From JBDIAG01 sp047974565 (GTDB lineage: Bacteria > Actinomycetota > Actinomycetes > Actinomycetales > CAWJMD01), in NCBI GenBank assembly GCA_047974565.1, contig JBKECN010000030.1, positions 96,820-160,819 of the forward strand: DNA of 64,000 nucleotides, in the 5' to 3' direction. Shown here in pieces: positions 61,212-64,000 of this stretch (positions are counted from its first letter, which is position 1; each line of letters begins with the position of its first letter). The position numbers and the translations under genes were made by a program. The notes below the pieces were generated by a model. It saw only the letters and a list, made by a program, of their open reading frames with translations, was not told the DNA's origin and did not search any database.

Positions 61212-62438
61212 GTGACGCTCGTTGAACAGTTGCTTCGCGACGAGTGGGGCCGGCTTCTCGCGCTGCTCGTGGCGCGTTTTCGTCGGGTCGACCTCGCGGA
61301 AGACGGCCTCGCAGACGCGTTCGAAGCAGCGGTCCGGACGTGGCCGGAACAAGGTGTTCCCTCGTCTCCAGCGGCGTGGTTGCTGACCGCGGCTAAGCGA
61401 AAGATTCTGGATCGGCTGCGCTCCGAAGATGTCCTCACCCGCCGCATGCCGCTGTTGATCATCGACGCCGAGATCGCACAAGCATCCCAACAAGCACTTG
61501 AGCATCCCAGCGATGAACTCCGAGATGAGCGTCTTCGACTGATCACGCTGTGCATGCACCCCAGGCTGTCTCGGGAGGCATCTGCAGCCTTGACCTTGCG
61601 GCTGGTTCTCGGCGTGTCAACGCAGGATCTCGCGAGCCTGTTTCTCGTCCCCACCCCGACGATGGCCGCGCGTCTGACTCGTGCCCGCCGCAAACTGGCC
61701 GGCGCGCACTTCGAGATGCCGTCCCAATCGGAGCTCCCGTCAAGAGTCCCCGCCCTCGCAGACATCGCCTATCTTGCGTTCACGTCGGGGTATGCACCTG
61801 CCTCGGGCGATGCCGTCTTGCGGGCCCGGATCTCCGGCGAGGCGATCCGGCTCGTCCGGGTCATCCGCTCGCTCTTGCCCGACGTCGCACCGGATCTCGA
61901 CGCACTCCTCGCGCTGATGCTGTTTCAGCACTCGCGCCGGGACGCACGCGTGCGCGATGGAGTGCTTGTGCTCCTTCCTGACCAAGACCGTTCACAATGG
62001 CGACACGAGGAGATCACCGAAGCACTGGCCATTCTCGTCCGCCTCCGAGACGCAGCCCCATCATCGTTCTTGCTGCAAGCACTGATCGCCGCGGAACACG
62101 CGATCGCTCCCGTCAGCGATGCTACGAATTGGCACAGAATCGTCCGCCACTACGACGAACTCCTCACCCTGAGCGACTCACCCGTCATCCGGCTCAACCG
62201 GGCCATCGCCGTTGCCGAAGCGGACGGCCCCATCAAGGGACTGGAAGCACTCGATCGCTTCTCCTTCACTGGGCACCGGCTTCCTGCGACGCGCGCAGAA
62301 TTCCTCGCGCGCTCCGGCCAGACCACCAAAGCAATCCAGACCATGGATGCAGCCATCGCACTCTGCCGCAACGACTCAGAACGCACACACCTTGAGACGC
62401 GACGAGCCCTGTGGAGAGACGATCTAGGCTGCCGATAA
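61212..62438 (+). CDS. ECF42-type sigma factor with C-terminal TPR-like domain
   Basis: A 408-residue sigma factor. Region 2 is at about residues 5-75 (LLVARFRRVDLAEDGLADAF, AAWLLTAAKRKILDRLR) and region 4 at about 120-175 (VLGVSTQDLASLFLVPTPTMAARLTRARRKL). A long C-terminal extension (about 190-400, DUF6596/TPR-like, with the HYDELLTL and RLNRAIAVAEADGP helices) is the mark of ECF42. ECF42 factors have no classical anti-sigma factor; the extension is thought to regulate them, and they activate YCII/DGPF genes. The GTG at 61212 is preferred (GGAAGCGAG upstream); the frame is open back to 61089. Confidence 0.85.
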   Translation: MTLVEQLLRDEWGRLLALLVARFRRVDLAEDGLADAFEAAVRTWPEQGVPSSPAAWLLTAAKRKILDRLRSEDVLTRRMPLLIIDAEIAQASQQALEHPSDELRDERLRLITLCMHPRLSREASAALTLRLVLGVSTQDLASLFLVPTPTMAARLTRARRKLAGAHFEMPSQSELPSRVPALADIAYLAFTSGYAPASGDAVLRARISGEAIRLVRVIRSLLPDVAPDLDALLALMLFQHSRRDARVRDGVLVLLPDQDRSQWRHEEITEALAILVRLRDAAPSSFLLQALIAAEHAIAPVSDATNWHRIVRHYDELLTLSDSPVIRLNRAIAVAEADGPIKGLEALDRFSFTGHRLPATRAEFLARSGQTTKAIQTMDAAIALCRNDSERTHLETRRALWRDDLGCR

Positions 62439-62631
62439 CCACCGGATTTACGCCTCACAACCCTGCATCCTCCGCTCCGCGGTGGCCCCACCAACACCCG
62501 TCACAGGGGTCGATTTCACACGGCAGAACAGGGTGAAGGTTCGGTCGGCGTTGACAATCTGGGTGGACCGGCCCTGGTCGGTGTCGAGGCGGCGCGGGAG
62601 CCGGTCCCGGGTTCCTGCGTAGGCTCGGTGC

Positions 62632-63576
62632 ATGGCCACCGCGCGTCGTCCATCCCCGGAGCTCATCGCTGCGGGTTTGAAAGCCCAACTGGAACGCTCC
62701 TCGACGTTCATCGGCACGGTCGATCCGGTGGCGGCAACCCAGACCTACCTGCGTCTGGTCGGGTTGCTGGAGGGCCGGCTGGAGGAACTGCGGTTGAAAG
62801 CCGGCCTGCGGCGGGTGCCGCGCCCGCACGAGTATTGGCTGGCCAGATTGCCTCCGGCGAGGTTCGCTGATTCGCCGGTCCCCTCCGATCGGGTCTTCAC
62901 CTACTGGAACCAGCCGCTGGAGACCGCGCCGCCCCTGGTGCAGGCGTGTGTGGCGCAGTTGCGCCGGGTCTATCCGCAGGCGCAGGTCCTGGACGGCTCC
63001 TCGGCACGCCAACTCATCGACATCCCGGACCGGATCGCCACCCTCCTCGAGGCGGACCGGCCAGCCCACTTCTCCGACTACGTGCGTACTCGAGTGCTGG
63101 CCGAGCACGGCGGACTCTGGTTCGACGCGACGATCTGGGTGGACCGGCCGCTGGACGCCGAACTCTCCGGGTATCTGCGGGCAGGCACGGTGTTCCCCCG
63201 GTGGACCAGCACGCAGATCGGCAACTGGTTCATCGCCTCACACCCCGGGACACCGCTGATCACCTTGCAGCGACTGGGTCTGGACTGCTGGTGGGAGGCC
63301 AACGACGACCTGCCGGATTACTTTCTCTACCATCGGATCTTCGACGTGATGAACCGCTTGGTGCCGGAGGCGCGTGGCCAGTGGCGGGCGACACCGGTGC
63401 TGTCCAGCGCCGAGGCGCACCGGTTGCAGCTGGACATGATGCAGCCGTGGAACGAGCAGCGGGTGCGCAAGCTTCTCACCCAGGCCCCCTTGCAGAAGCT
63501 CAGTTACAAGTACGACGACGTGCCTGCTGGCTCGGTCCTGGAGCATCTGCTCGGCACGGCCGGAACCTCCAGCTGA
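62632..63576 (+). CDS. Capsular polysaccharide synthesis-type glycosyltransferase
   Basis: A 314-residue protein of the capsule-synthesis/GT32-like family. The signature is HFSDYVRTRVLAEHGGLWFDAT, here spanning residues 143-164, in which Asp and the later WFDAT hold the sugar-nucleotide and metal. VFTYWNQPL lies before it. It probably transfers a sugar for surface polysaccharide. No membrane helix is seen. It is alone on its strand, with a bidirectional hairpin after it and a secreted lectin gene facing it. Confidence 0.85.
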   Translation: MATARRPSPELIAAGLKAQLERSSTFIGTVDPVAATQTYLRLVGLLEGRLEELRLKAGLRRVPRPHEYWLARLPPARFADSPVPSDRVFTYWNQPLETAPPLVQACVAQLRRVYPQAQVLDGSSARQLIDIPDRIATLLEADRPAHFSDYVRTRVLAEHGGLWFDATIWVDRPLDAELSGYLRAGTVFPRWTSTQIGNWFIASHPGTPLITLQRLGLDCWWEANDDLPDYFLYHRIFDVMNRLVPEARGQWRATPVLSSAEAHRLQLDMMQPWNEQRVRKLLTQAPLQKLSYKYDDVPAGSVLEHLLGTAGTSS

Positions 63577-63628
63577 CTCTCCACCCGTGCTGACTCTCGA
63601 TCCGTAAGGCTGAGGATCGGGAAACCCC

Positions 63629-63663
63629 TTCGGGTGCCCCATCGTGGCGATGGGACACCCGAA
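63629..63663. terminator. Bidirectional hairpin between convergent genes
   Basis: TTCGGGTG-C-CCCATCG and CGATGGG-A-CACCCGAA pair over 15 bases with one mismatch around a TGG loop. It lies 53 bases after the glycosyltransferase stop and 20 bases after the lectin stop on the other strand, so it can end both transcripts. Only short T or A runs flank it. Confidence 0.75.
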
Positions 63664-63682
63664 AAGGTGTGTTGCCAGGTGA

Positions 63683-64000
63683 TTACCTCTTCCAGATCAC
63701 GCCCCCGGAGTTGCTGTACATCACCAGGTTGCCGTCGCTCTGGAGCCGGACCTCGGTGCCGCCTCGGTGCTGCGTGGCCGTGCTCCAGCGGTATCCCCCG
63801 GAGCGGCTATACATCACGAGGTTTCCGTCGCCCTGCATGACCAGGAACGAGTATGGATCGTTCGTCCTGGAGCTCCAGACGGCGCCGTTGGGCCCGTACT
63901 CGACGAGGTTGCCATCGCGCTGCATCACCAGCCGGTAGTCACCGACGGTGACCTGCTGTCCACTGCGCAGGCCCTGCTGCTGGTGGATGGAAGGCCCGGT
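63683..64000 (-). CDS. Secreted-type bulb lectin domain protein, 3' end (cut by window edge)
   Basis: The last 105 residues of a protein that continues past the window. They form a bulb-type (B-lectin, D-mannose-binding) domain with three copies of the carbohydrate motif Q-x-D-x-N-x-V-x-Y: QRDGNLVEY, QGDGNLVMY and QSDGNLVMY. Each ends a blade of the three-fold beta-prism. The stop is a TAA at 63683-63685. The start and any signal peptide lie outside, so export is only inferred from the fold. A glycosyltransferase gene faces it. Confidence 0.85.
   Translation of the reverse strand, partial: TGPSIHQQQGLRSGQQVTVGDYRLVMQRDGNLVEYGPNGAVWSSRTNDPYSFLVMQGDGNLVMYSRSGGYRWSTATQHRGGTEVRLQSDGNLVMYSNSGGVIWKR

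Noticed and set aside
1..64000. CRISPR array, tRNA/rRNA genes, prophage or complete insertion sequence
   Set aside because: No regularly spaced repeats, cloverleaf-like genes, integrase, transposase or phage structural genes were found by reading both strands.

Overview
The window comes from a high-G+C actinobacterium. The signs are third-position GC bias throughout, abundant GTG starts, ATGA/GTGA gene overlaps, an EccA-type ATPase, SHOCT-domain proteins, an ECF42-type sigma factor with its YCII/DGPF partner, and many families typical of Actinobacteria. I cannot name the genus from sequence alone. No rRNA, tRNA, CRISPR array, transposase or phage gene was seen.

Layout. 0-3 kb: the 5' end of an exported protein, an orphan EccA-like AAA+ ATPase and a secreted protein. 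3.3-8.4 kb: a tightly overlapped operon of ECF sigma factor, zinc-type anti-sigma factor, two flavoprotein disulfide reductases (the first broken by a one-base frameshift), an NrtS-type membrane protein, a methyltransferase and a thioredoxin-like protein; it looks like a stress-regulated thiol or N-oxide module. 8.4-11.2 kb: a decayed ABC permease, its still intact ATPase, and a hydrolase-OsmC fusion. 11.7-25.3 kb: a copper and nitrogen-oxide island. It holds two exported multicopper oxidases and a copper nitrite reductase fused to a membrane domain, coupled to an NnrS-like protein and a Cys-containing regulator. It also holds a DUF2249 protein, a DsbA-like protein behind a CsoR-like operator, a two-component system and two SHOCT proteins.

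25.3-34.9 kb: an unusual Gfo/Idh/MocA to beta-propeller fusion, regulators, a flavin monooxygenase with two short-chain dehydrogenases, a TrkH/KtrB cation channel and an isoprenylcysteine-methyltransferase-like protein. 35.2-43.5 kb: a catabolic cluster (PucR-type regulator, flavin amine oxidase-like enzyme, DapA-family lyase, aldehyde dehydrogenase, MFS transporter) followed by a 2-oxoglutarate/Fe(II) oxygenase and a LysR regulator. 44.4-46.4 kb: small conserved or hypothetical proteins.

46.6-54.5 kb: the most interesting part. Five genes are joined stop-to-start by 4-base overlaps: SWIM zinc finger, DUF5691-like, MoxR AAA+ ATPase, DUF5682-like and a von Willebrand A protein with an intact MIDAS. 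This looks like a MoxR-VWA machine with dedicated partners and no clear assigned function. 54.6-64 kb: a glyoxalase-fold protein, DUF2200, a large secreted protein with an F-type-lectin-like domain, a sterol-desaturase-type hydroxylase, an ECF42/YCII pair with a candidate ECF42 promoter, a capsule-type glycosyltransferase, and a secreted bulb-type lectin cut by the window end.
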